Shown: positions 22,511 through 32,900 of the stretch, piece after piece | Numbering within the stretch: the stretch's first letter is position 1 | Layout of the letters: every line of letters starts with the position of its first letter | From: Pegea sp. RAD2-039 | Lineage: Eukaryota; Chordata; Thaliacea; Salpida; Salpidae | Direction of reading: 5' to 3' | Length of the DNA: 64,000 bases | Assembly: GCA_034620365.1 (NCBI GenBank) | Contig: JAQGEQ010000011.1 | Span: 682,001 to 746,000 of the forward strand | Notes under the pieces: model-generated | What the model saw: the letters and a program-made list of their open reading frames with translations, nothing else | Databases searched by the model: none | Told to the model about the DNA's origin: nothing | Made by a program: the position numbers and the translations under genes

Positions 22511-24081
22511 GAAAAATTAAATTGAAATGTTTGATAAAAACGAATACAATTTGTTTACAACGATGCACATAAAGCACTACTTGAAAGAATTATATTGTTA
22601 TTTGTTAAAAAACTAGAAGATCAAGAAGTCAGAATTACCTTTCTTAGTTATTCTTCAACTACTGCAAATATCTCCAAACTAATAAACACTTAAATTAAGT
22701 TAAAAGCCAATATCAGTATCTAATCATTTTTTATTTCTAAAGTTACTGACTTTTAAATACAAATTTTGGATATTCTTGTATGACACAGTGAGTTTTCAGC
22801 AACTACTTCTTATTCTATATTTGATAAAAAATTGTTGTAAGAAACCTTGATGTTTTTACGAAAATTGATATTAAATAGAAAATATCTGTTATTTCTCTGA
22901 GTGATTTTATAAGGAATTGTGCTAGCTTTTTAAATTTCATGGTTGCAGCCAAACACATTCCTAATCAATATAATTATATGGATTATTTTGAAACTGACTT
23001 TATTAATGACAATTTGTTGCAACAAACTTAAGCATGAAATGAAATATTACAACAGGATTTTGAAACAAACAGACGTATGATAAATATTGTTGAACAAAAT
23101 TTCAATACAAAATTCCCATTGACGATCCAATGACGATGGATACAGCAACAAAGTAAATGTGTCAATAAGTGTTTTTAATTATAACTTCCTGAAAAAATAA
23201 TTTGTCACCATTTCAAATCAAACTGTAGTTGATATTTAATCTAATATTTTAATACAATTTAAATCATCACTTAATAATTCTACAAACTCTCAAGTAATTA
23301 TGACAACTATTTTTTGTATAGATCTCTAAAAGCTTTTTTAAAAACTTTGTATATTTTTATAAGTTATTAAATTCGTTTCACATGCTGTATACTCGATTTA
23401 AAAAAAGTTGTTGAGACGAATAAATTTATTCTAAAATTTAAGTAAAAGCCAAAAACTAACAAATTCTAACACAAATTGAAAACAATAATTCTTCAAAGAA
23501 AATGTATATCCAAAAAGTTTAAATAAAAGTTCCCTAGTTATTTTGGTAGTGGAGAAAGAAGTTTTTAGATCCAATCTTTAAATTGACTTTTTTTTCTAGT
23601 CATTTGGCATTTGTACAAACTTCATAAACAGTTTCGAGCTGATTAAAAAAGTTTCATAACCTTGTTTTCCGTCAAGCTCTTTGTATTTTTCAGCCTTCAA
23701 AAACGTTGCTGTTGGTTTCTTTTTGATAAAATTATTCCCGAAGAGTTGGAGAGATTTGCAAACAATATTTTTGTTTGAGAGACTTATAAACCTGGTAATA
23801 TTTAATTAGATTTAGAAAAAGATGTTAAGCTTGTTGATTAGTAATAGGTGATTAATATATAGTGTAAATTAACAAGTACTTCCTGTATAATGAGCAATCA
23901 TGAAATGAAGTCATACTTTTGTTGACTGTGTCATGGCTGACAATGCGGAAGTATTTAAAATATGGATATAAAAACATTTGAATTTGTCAGACTGAACTAT
24001 ATTTCATGATAACTTCACACTCTTCTAATTAGTCAAATGATTTTTTTGTTATGTAAAGAAATTATTAAAAATTGTTGACAT

Positions 24082-24130
24082 CATTTCAGGAGCACACCCA
24101 GGATGGCGGTACTCGGCTGGAGCAGGACAT
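24082..24130. mobile_element. 49-bp GC-rich micro-insertion with GACAT flanks
   Basis: Block B has AGGAGCACACCCAGGATGGC followed by GGTACTCGGCTGGAGCAG, absent from the matching site in block A (about 11000). GACAT occurs on both sides (24077-24081 and 24126-24130) but once in block A, as expected for a target-site duplication. Base composition differs sharply from its surroundings. Too short to classify. Confidence 0.55.
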
Positions 24131-24242
24131 ATTTATCATTTTCTTTTTTCTAATAAAAAATTAGTTTGATTTATTAAGAAAATTAATATCAATCGTTTTT
24201 TAGCTTATTTTTTTCAATAAATTAAAAAGCTCTAAATCAACA

Positions 24243-25192
24243 ATGAAATTGTTTTTGCTAATTTTGTTTTTCACTGTGGCATCTTCTGCTGAACTTCAGT
24301 AAGTTCTTAACATTTATTCAAATTAGCTAGCTAGTTCTCAAAAGTTAAATTGCTAATTAATATCCATTTTTTTATTATTTCAGGTCGCAAGTACTCGAGT
24401 GCCAGACTTTACACCCAGGTGAGATGCATTAAAAATAATAAAGATAAAACTATTTTATTTGATAATAAAATGTAGCTGCTTAATTTATTGTTGCCTTAAT
24501 TTTGTAATTTTTTTGACAATCTAGTTTGAATTAAAATGAATATTGAAAATGAGCATACTAATCGTTTTTAAAGAATACTTTTCATATATATGAATCAAAG
24601 CTTAAAAGAAATTTGATTATTGCTCGAAATAAATATTATTTTCATAAATAGATTGCAGTGGTATTATCGTTGACGGAAACTGTTACTTTAATGGAGCAGA
24701 CATAATGAACATTAGCAATGCGTTTATATATTGTCAAAACCATAATGCAACAGTGGCTGGTTTGAAAGGTTCGGCTTATAACTATGTTGTTGCTTACCTT
24801 CGAACACAGATCCCCAGCTTGACTTCAATTAGTCATGCTTCTTTTTGGAACAGTTTCATTTATAACCCGTCTGTAAGTTGTGTTTGATTTTATAGACGAT
24901 TAACAAAGTTAGACAATAAGTACTATATCTTTTCAATACTTAGATATCTTAGTATTAAAGTTTAGAAGAATTAAAAATATTTTATTTCTACGATTTTTGC
25001 CTACAGACTGGAGTAGTTACTGAAAATGGAACTGTAGTTTCTCAGCCATTACAATGGTATCCAATGGCTCCTCTTCCATTTCCTTATTTTACAAACGTAT
25101 TTGCGTTTGTTTCGACAAATGCACAATCGTTAGGTCAAGGACTTTTAAATCACCCTGGAAGCTCTCATGTGTATCCTCTTTGTGTCAATTAA
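24243..25192 (+). CDS. CTLD-7: secreted C-type-lectin-like protein, 165 aa (recent paralogue of CTLD-5)
   Basis: Exons 24243-24298 (phase 2), 24384-24418 (35 nt, phase 1), 24652-24872 (phase 0) and 25007-25192 are intact. The signal peptide is MKLFLLILFFTVASSAELQ. The domain core is near-identical to CTLD-5 (DGNCYFNG, NATVAGLKGSAYNYVVAYL, LLNHPGSSHVYPLCVN). Changes cluster at two spots: TSISHASFWN instead of TSDDNASFWN, and WYPMAPLPFPYFTNVF instead of WYPFFPKSEEGFTNVF. The latter is the W.P..P long-loop region, where C-type-lectin-like domains usually contact ligand. Intron 3 is longer than in CTLD-5 by about 60 bp. Both copies keep open frames, so both are probably expressed secreted proteins. 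Confidence 0.83.
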
Positions 25193-25507
25193 TTACTGAA
25201 ATATAAATTTGATATTGCAACACAAGTTTTTTCTACGTATTTGTTATTATTCGGTATTAATCAAAAATCAAATACTTTTTTATATTGATTTGTTGTGCAT
25301 CTAAATAAACACGCTTAAAATTAAAAAATACCATTTTTACGGAAAGTTATACTTTTTTAGGTCGTTTTGTCTGAATTAGAATAGTATTTCAGAAATCGGT
25401 TTAAATTATTGTCCAAAAATGTTTCGTAAAACTTGTTTACAACAGAAAAAATATCTCTGATTGAAATATCCAATTAAGCTTTGATTGTTCAAAATAATGT
25501 TTTTTTT

Positions 25508-25765
25508 TCTACAAAACAAATGTTGTAAAAATAAACTAGATCATGATGGTAAACGATTTTGCCATCAAGTATTTAGATCATCTCATCGCTTCTGCATTTA
25601 ATCTTCTTCTGAAGTAACAACTTGATAAATGTAATATGAACAATACTCAAAAAACATTATCAAAATTATAAATTTATTTATTTTCTGTATTTCAATATTT
25701 GAAAATAAAATAGCAGATGTAACATCAAGCTGTTTAATGAAAATAGTTGATTTAAGAGAAATTAT
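25508..25765 (+). repeat. Right copy of the ~257-bp direct repeat
   Basis: Matches 21615-21871. Its right end coincides, within a few bases, with the TAA (25762-25764 on the minus strand) of the putative last exon of the CMC1-like gene, so the repeat is 3'-flank or 3' UTR of that gene. This copy is probably the original. Confidence 0.85.
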
Positions 25766-27208
25766 TTAACTTGAAGTTTTTCATCTCTGGCTGCAAGTAC
25801 ACTTTCATCATAAGCATCTATATTGTTAGTTTCAATAAATAGTTTTTTAACACCTATAAAATAAGGTTCTGTAAATTCATCGAAAGCGAAAGTTCGCTTT
25901 TCCTCTTCTTTGATGCATTTCTTAATTCTAGAGAAGCAAACAGTTCTTTTTCAACAAATGTTTAAAATTAACCAGTAAAATTAACTACACTACCATCAAG
26001 ATAGGAGTTTTATCACATACTGCTTGAAGTAAGCAAGTCAGAAGTAGTAATAAATATCAAGAGCAACTGATAAGTAATACAAGTTACTATTAACATAACT
26101 TAGTCTACTCAATTTTTATCAAACTTTTGTACAATAGTGGAGGACCAAAACCAGTTTGAATTAAGACTCATTAAATTAACTAATTAAACTTTATTTTAAA
26201 CAAAGTTCAAAAATATGGAAACAAGTAGCTTATGAATATATATGAAAGTTATGAAGGCTTTAAAACTTAAATAAATAAGTTGTTAAACTGTCACAGAAGT
26301 TAGTTATAACAAAAGTCATAAATAAACTAACATATTTCTGTTGTTTTCATCAACACCAGTCGTCAAACGAAGATATTTGTCATCTTTATACAGTTGCTTA
26401 CATTTGAGATAATATTCACGATCTAAAAATCTGTAAAAAAATTTTCAGTCTGTCAAAAGAATAAAAAGTATTGATTTATAAATATAGTTTAGATTTTTTT
26501 TTATACTGAACGAAATATGATCTCATACCTACATTATCATTACATTCATGATAAGTTTATTGATAATTTAAAAGAGAACTTAAGCACAAACATATAAAAA
26601 CATATATTTTAAAATTATTTCTTAGAAAAAGCTTTCAAATACATAATAAAGAAAAATTTTACAGATGAATTTGATAAATATAATGAGTTTACTAAAAAAT
26701 ATTTTTTAAAATACAATAAAATATTTTTAAAGATTAAATTACAAGGTGCTTACTTCTCATTCATGCAGTCCAACATCTGCTGATTTTCTAATTTGCATTG
26801 ACTAACAACACTAAATGAGTATTTATTTTTTTCATGAACTTTATGACAGCATTTATGAAACTCTTCAGTTTGAGCTAAACAGTCCACTGCTTTAGCTTGT
26901 TTTCTCATCAAATTAGGAATCAAGACATCTTTTTCTTGAAGACGCAGAGTTGGATCCGGATCTGATCCAAACATATCTATAAAAACATATAAAATGGAAT
27001 TAAAATGTATTTTGAATCAACTATAATGTTGTATGTTAGAGAAAAATGTAATAATAAGGATATTAAAAAACCCGAATTAAAATTCTAATTAAGCTTTCTA
27101 AACTTAGTTACCATTTTGATGAGCTTTGTGTTTTCCATGTTCTATAATATAATAGGTTGCTACCAGGCTAGCTGCACCAATTGCCACAGGTTTTACATAT
27201 TTGTACAT
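25762..27208 (-). CDS. CMC1-like: CMC1-like twin CX9C mitochondrial protein, with extra N- and C-terminal exons
   Basis: The core exons 26754-26976 and 26332-26430 encode a protein matching COX assembly mitochondrial protein 1. It has LRLQEKDVLIPNLMRKQAK, then two CX9C motifs (CLAQTEEFHKC and CKLENQQMLDC), then FLDREYYLKCKQLYKDDKYL. CMC1 acts in the intermembrane space in cytochrome c oxidase assembly. From the ATG at 26974 to the TGA at 26316 (exon 3 unspliced) the product is 111 aa, like human CMC1 (106). Two further exons fit by phase. 27112-27208 adds an N-terminal hydrophobic segment (MYKYVKPVAIGAASLVATYY). 25762-25927, reached from a GTTAGT donor after 26332, adds about 55 residues (EEEKRTFAFDEFTEPYFIGV ... 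LQVK). With both, the protein would be 194 aa. The core is secure; the added exons are inference from open frame, phase and splice signals. Confidence 0.85.
27112..27208 (-). other. Candidate 5' coding exon with membrane segment (CMC1-like gene)
   Basis: ATG at 27206-27208 lies one base after an acceptor-like TTATTAG, and the exon ends AATG/GTAACT in phase 1. It joins the next exon's first two bases without a stop. The 32 codons give Lys-flanked hydrophobic residues PVAIGAASLVATYYII followed by EHGKHKAHQN, a typical small inner-membrane anchor. Known CMC1 proteins start at the equivalent of MFGSD and lack it. If the ATG at 26974 is used instead, this exon would be leader. Confidence 0.5.
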
Positions 27209-28735
27209 TCTAATAAAAAAAGGTTATCAACAACAAAGTATACCTTGAAAAAAGAAAGAAAATATCTAAGTAATTTAAAAATATTCACAAATTCAATTTT
27301 ATATTGATGGATTTAAATCAAAACCTAAATAAGTTCTAAGAAGTTAATAAACACTAATATCAAGGCAATTATCACATCAGATTAGTTTAATGATTAAATC
27401 AATATAAATAAAACTATAAATTAAGAATAATCAATATGAGAATATGCCACATAAAGCTTTAAATCTTATTTTAGTCATTAGGAATTTATGATACAAAAAC
27501 TACAGAATATCAAATAGCAAAGAAGAGTTTTTTTCTTAATTTTTATATATAATATATTTTATTTATATATATTTCTAGTTCATATTTATGAACTTGATAT
27601 TTGCTAGTGCACATAATTAAAATATTTTAATGATACATACAATTTATTATGAAAATAAATTAAAAAATATAACTTAACTATTTTTAGTGAAATCAACATT
27701 TTTTACTAAATAATTAAATAAATTGTTTGAAACTAATTGTAGGAATCAGTAAAAACATAATCACACAAACTCTGACAATCTAATATTGAAATAATAAATA
27801 ACTTTATAAGTATTGAGAATTAACAAGAGAAAATGAAGCTTGAATTGTAACTATTTAATGAGCTTTAATTTCTTTTAGGAAAAGTTTTTCAGGATTTGTA
27901 TCCCCAAAAAATTTTTTGATCAAAATTATTTTAAAAAATCAGTCAGATACACAAGCAATGTCAGCAAATAAACTTTTAATATAATAAATTGAAAAATGTT
28001 ACTATTATTATTATTCAACCGCTGATGAAACAATTTCTTTTCTATTACTGTAATCATGATATCTTTGATCTTGGGTATTTTGTGTACAATAACTTCGTTA
28101 GTACAATTTTGGACTGTATAAGTTATGTAGCAATTTTAATAAGACTTATTTTAGTTTAATAAATCAAATCTTATAACAAAAAATCAAGATAATGAAAATA
28201 TCTTTGATTAATTTTTTTTTTATTTATTTATAATAAATTATTTTTATTCAAAGTTGAGCATCATTTTATTTAATCATATGCAGAGATTGTTTTAGCTACA
28301 AACTAGCTACAACTCATTATTCATTTTTGAAATAGAAAGGTAAAAAAGTTCTCTAAAAGTTAAATCAAATATAAGCAGAAATAATAACAGTAGCAATTTA
28401 TATTTAACACAGTATATATAAATAATCTCACCATTAAATTAATTACTTGAAAACCCTATATAATGCTGTAATACAAACGGTATTTTCATCTTTCACCCGT
28501 CTTTCTATAACTTATTCGTGATCGCTTACTCATAAAGTAGGATTCGAATAATTGAAAAAAGAACAGTGAAACTTTTCATAATCATTTTAAGCTCTGTTTG
28601 AAAAAATACAATTTTAGATATAAATTGATTTTAAGAATAAAAATTTGAATGATTGTTGTTTTTGTTTGTTGAATATTCAAAGAATCTTTAAAATAGAAGT
28701 AATGCTGAGACAAATTCTATAAATTTCACATAAAA
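27209..28735. other. Gene-free AT-rich region between CMC1-like and the LTR element
   Basis: Long AT tracts with no supported exon. It may include the promoter of the CMC1-like gene near 27.2-27.4 kb. Confidence 0.45.
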
Positions 28736-29146
28736 ATCTCGGACTAAATTCAAGACTATGGAGAAGCAGGAACCACGTCAGTCCCTCGAAAACCATCGAT
28801 TCACTGTGGTACATCCAGCCAAGAACTGTGATCTTAAGTGTCACGGCAGCAGAACACAGGGATGGCATGATGAGGGATTCATTTATAGTTGGATTAGTTT
28901 CTTCAGATATAAGGCAAAGGTTGTTAGAGCGTGAAAATTTTGAAAGTTTAAAATTTGTTTAAAATGTGGAGGTAGCAAACCTAATGATTTTAAAAGATGC
29001 TGAGCTGGTCTGGGCAAATGTTTTAAATATGAGAAGAAGGGACACTATAGTGGAGCCTGTCATCTTCAGAAAAAGTCTCTCAAGAATCAGTCAGAAAGAC
29101 AAAAAATGGGGGAGAGCTGCAATGACTAGCAAAGACATAATGTACT

Positions 29147-29473
29147 GTGGATTGCTCGATTTTCAACCAATTGAATTATGCGATGGTAGATGTTTCTTTT
29201 GCGGATAAGGTCTTTAAATTTCTTATTGATAACAAATCCTCAAAAAGCTTTGTAAGTAGAAAGGTTGCTTGGAACTTGAAAGCTCGCAAAACTAAAAATT
29301 CATTCAAAGTAGAGGTGGCTCAGTTCTCTAAGATTTGCAGAACAAATAAATTTTGCAAAATCAATCTCCATCTGTTGAAGTACATGAATATAAATCTGTT
29401 TGTCATAGAGGGCCTCGATTTAGGGGTGGTGCAGGGAAGGGACTTCCTCAAAACTCATAAGAAGGTTGACTAA
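29147..29473 (+). pseudogene. Retropepsin-like fragment of the gypsy relic
   Basis: Open stretch with VDVSFADKVFKFLIDNKSSKSFV and a later GRDFLKTHKK, the strand pattern of LTR-element aspartic proteases. The catalytic Asp is present, but the usual Thr/Ser-Gly after it reads Asn-Lys, so it would be inactive. It is in a different frame from the zinc knuckles just upstream. Confidence 0.65.
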
Positions 29474-30120
29474 GGGAGTTAGGAAATCCAAAAGAGGATC
29501 TAGTGATACACACTAAAGATGTAATGGCAAAACAAACACGAAACTATCATGCCAAATGTTTTAGAAATGGTAGAAAAGACATTATAGTTTTTCGTGTAAT
29601 GTTTAAATAAGATTTTCTAAGAAGCAGTCTCATAGGAAAAGAAATAAGAGAAGAGATGCAATGACTGCCAAGACTAGGACTGAGTATTTGTACGTTACTC
29701 ATCTTAATGAAGAGCATCCGGAAAAACTGAAAGGGGAAAGCAAGAGAAGAGACACTTCATCAATAGGCAAAGAACAAACAATAGACTCTACTGGATCTAA
29801 TAAGGGATCAATAATGAGGCCTAGGCTTTCTCACTGCGAGGAAGAGCAGGACGGAAGCAATCACAAACGGTGACGGGAGAGGTATGAGTGTTTTCCGAAG
29901 AGTAATGATGAATTCTGTTGAAGTTGTTACAACCACGGCGGAAGAGAAAATGGCAAAACACTTTGTGGCGCATATAAATTCCTTTCTATCCTTTTGATTG
30001 ATGCATTTCTCGTTTTCCTTTTATGAAGTATGCAAGTTTTTAGTAGAACAGCTCCGTGCCGCCCACAGTTCTTGAGTCCGTCGGAGACACCGAATTGTTG
30101 TTAAAAGAAATGCAGTATAC

Positions 30121-30601
30121 TTATTTATTACAATAAATGCGAAGGAGGGTGCCTAAAGAGAGCACCTCCCGCTAACACACATTATCGCAAATAATATCTA
30201 CTAAGCTGAAAATATAGAAAGAAAAAGATGTAACATCTAGCATTTTGGTAGTTCTCAAAGTATAGTGAATATATAATGTTAATAATATAAAAACGAGAAA
30301 AATAAGTTAATAAATGGCAGTGTTAGCAATATTATAACGATTGAACTTCTGCCTGAACAACACGATTGATTCCGACATTATAATGTTTGATAGCAACTGG
30401 TTCCAAGTACTAATTGTGCGGTATGAGAAAAAAATTTGCTTTGATATAAAGTACAAGAACTTTGTTATCGAGGTTATTGTGTGGAAAGAAATAAAGTTAA
30501 GCGCGTTTGAAACCTCTGATGGATCTACAACCCCCAACAAATGCAAATTTGTTGCAGACAGCAATGGGACTTTTTGCTTATTACTCCACATAGATCTGTA
30601 A
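30121..30601 (-). mobile_element. 3' end of a LINE inserted in the gypsy relic
   Basis: Minus-strand fragment. Its end (30121-30182) carries the same terminal segment as the LINE at 5.2 kb (AGGAGGGTGCCTAAAGAGAG next to TTATTTATTACAATAAATG). The open frame 30591-30307 encodes the ORF2 C-terminus with FFSYRTISTWNQLLSNIIMS and FRQKFNRYNIANTAIY, a familiar ending of LINE reverse transcriptases. It is strongly 5'-truncated, and lies between the protease and RNase H parts of the gypsy element, so it inserted later. The exact upper boundary is uncertain. Confidence 0.7.
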
Positions 30602-31822
30602 TTTTTCCGATAAGATTAAACGACTGAAAAAGGTTCACCAGTTCCCTGTGAAGGAAAAAGAGACTCAGGATTTTTAAGAGCTCAAGAAGGATATTACCAA
30701 GTCAACATTACAGGTCATAGATGAAACCTCAACATTCACAGTTGAATGTGATCAAAGTGATGTCGCTACATCACCATTGGAAAGATTTAACGTAGATGTA
30801 AAGGGCGCTATTGCAAGTAATACTAAGCATGAATTTTTATTGCGCGTTGTTGACGAATGTTCTAGATTTTAGTTTTGTTTTCCGTGTTCTAAGGTAGATT
30901 TTAACACAGTAATTAGCTGCTTGAAGTAATTGTTTTAGACTTGCAGTCATATCCATTCAGATCGGGAGTCGGCTTTCATGTCTCGATAACTGAAGGATTA
31001 TTAAATCGATTAAATTATTAATCAACTACAAAAAGTAATTTCAATCAGAACAACTCCTTACACTACCACAAGTTCATGGCCAGGTAGCGAGGCATAATGA
31101 AATAGTCTGCCAGGTAGTTTGGTGTGCATTGAAGTTCAGATATCTACCAGCCAAAAGTTTGAAAAGGTATTACCGCAGGCGTTATGTGATGTCCGGTCTT
31201 TGTTGTGCACGTTAACAAACGAAACTCCTCATTCAAGATTCTTTACCTTTAGTCAAAGAACACCTCGGAGACGCAACTTACCGGATTGGCTTTGCAGGAG
31301 TATTGTGTGCACGAGCAAGGAGGTTGATATTGTAAAAAGGTTGAACTACTGGAGGCTAAATCGACGAACGCGCAAGTCCGCTATCCAGATGGCAAGGGAT
31401 CAAACGTTTCTTTAAGGGATCTGAAAAAATACTCAAATGTTGATGAACAGGACTTTCATGTTCATTCAGGACATGGTTAAAAAGAAGATAGTCCCCGAAG
31501 AGTTTCATAAAATGATATAAGGGAGAGTCTTGATAACAATATCATGACTAGAGAAGGAAAAGATGAAGAAAGAGAAAGAGGAATCTAGTGTGCATCTTTC
31601 CAATGGGGAAAGGACGACAAGCTTTGATAGTTCGGGTACCAGGAGTGGTAACTTTAGCCCGAAGAGTGGGAGATACGGCGGCATGGAGATTCGGCGGTCC
31701 ACCAGATCATTTAAAGGTGTAACTTTCAAAGCGCTACGGTTGGGACTAATTGCCGTTGATGGAAGTAATAAGACAACCTGAGATCTTTACTGTTTAGGCC
31801 AATTATTTGGTATGGAGGTTGT

Positions 31823-32005
31823 GGTATAACAGTAAAGTATTTTACCGCTGACGTAAATGTGTCAAACGTCATTCTCGTGTAAACGATTGTTATTCGGTAG
31901 TAGACTGTATTGTGGTAGCACCCATCATTAATACAATTATTTGTCGTTGATAGTCGACTTATTAATTTGAATAAAGTTAGATATAACGAGTAATTATCAT
32001 TACAC
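31823..32005 (+). repeat. Possible 3' LTR of the gypsy relic
   Basis: Begins TGTGGTATAACAGTAAAG directly after a purine-rich GGTATGGAGG, and follows the integrase end. I find no matching 5' LTR upstream of gag, so the call rests on position and the TG start alone. The 3' boundary is a guess. Confidence 0.35.
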
Positions 32006-32009
32006 TTAT

Positions 32010-32525
32010 TTAAATCAAAGACAAAATGCTAATTCTATGAAAGATAGTTTTATGATAATTTCATTACATTAATAAATAGCGAAAACTCTCATATTATATC
32101 TTTGTAACTATGTATTTTTGGTTAGTTTTTTTTTAATTCTTGCCTTCTTATTATAAAATTGTTGTTTTTTCCTAATTTGGATCAAATAAACAAGAGTTTT
32201 ATACACAAATAGATTTGTAAATATAAATCTATCAACAAGGTTATTAACTTTATTTCTTAATTTTACATTTTTAAACATAAACCTATGTTTAATAACGTTT
32301 TTCTTACATTGACTTGCATTATGAGATAAATTGTTTATAATGAAAGTAAAAATATAAAACCTTTTCTATCTTTTTCAGGTTTCCGACTTTTCATATCACA
32401 GGTTAATTATTTTATAGAAAAAATTTACAAATTTTAGAAATCAATAAACTACAAAGTAATTATTTTTAGCAGAAATTAAAATAAAATAATTTAAATCTCC
32501 TGCTGAGCAAAAATTAATTTTCACT
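32010..32525. other. AT-rich, nothing recognised
   Basis: No supported exon or repeat on either strand. Confidence 0.4.
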
Positions 32526-32529
32526 TAGT

Positions 32530-32900
32530 TAAACTATACTACCCGCATAGTTCTTGAAGATGCTTCACGTGAAAAATTACTGCCATGTAGCAGCTTAAAA
32601 AACTTTTCCATGCTTTCATTTGTAAACGTGTCGTGTGCAAAAGTCGATAAGATTCGGTCTTTGCTAAGATTGTAATGCTTGCAGCGGAAAATTCTATGGT
32701 AAACGCACCAAAAGACGCAACAGTTCTTACGCCGAGATAAAGATGATGCAAACAGGCCTCGTTTGCGAGTGGTTTTAAGATCGATGGTTATCCGATTGAA
32801 TAATCAATAAATTCTGCTTTCAATCTCGCAGTAACGTTCCGTTAGATAACCACCAAGAGTCCTAGTAGGGCTGTTTTTGAGCGACTAAGGCGTCAAAACT
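32530..32900. other. GC-richer island of unknown nature
   Basis: About 370 bp stand out from the AT-rich flanks. The minus strand has partly open frames: 32751-32539 (70 codons) and another frame reading TRTLGGYLTERYCEIESRIY then, after a stop, DLKTTRKRGLFASSL. Neither shows a family I recognise. Probably a degraded mobile element or a gene fragment. Confidence 0.3.

Larger units (their letters stand above)
21872..25492 (+). repeat. Segmental duplication, block B (copy of 8768-12303)
   Basis: Direct copy of block A carrying CTLD-6 (partial) and CTLD-7 (complete). Differences include point changes, a shortened stretch at about 23110-23150, a 49-bp insertion at 24082-24130 and a longer CTLD-7 intron 3. 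The left edge lies inside what was CTLD-4 intron 2, so CTLD-6 was born without its first two exons. Confidence 0.9.
28740..32005 (+). mobile_element. Decayed Ty3/gypsy-like LTR retrotransposon
   Basis: Fragments of gag-pol occur in the expected order on the plus strand. A gag capsid end (MMRDSFIVGLVSSDIRQRLL) lies near 28867-28935. Zinc-knuckle remnants (CLKCGG; CFKYEKKGHYSGAC with one Cys lost) lie at about 28955-29060, with a stop between them. A retropepsin-like stretch (29170-29470) has FLIDNKSSKSFVS and LGVVQGRDFLKTH. An RNase H-like piece has STLQVIDETSTFTVECDQSD at about 30700-30760. Integrase pieces are VVDECSRF near 30850 and VRSLLCTLTNETPHSRFF near 31190-31250, and a C-terminal piece near 31380. 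Frames are broken by stops and shifts and the reverse transcriptase core is missing. Most of the gap holds a LINE fragment. A TGTGGTATAACAG start at 31823 may mark the 3' LTR. Non-functional. Confidence 0.8.

Noticed and set aside
30341..30601. 86-codon plus-strand ORF
   Set aside because: Antisense of the LINE ORF2 C-terminal frame; no motif in its own sense.
31505..31781. ORFs on both strands at the end of the gypsy relic
   Set aside because: Part of degraded element sequence with no conserved domain of their own.
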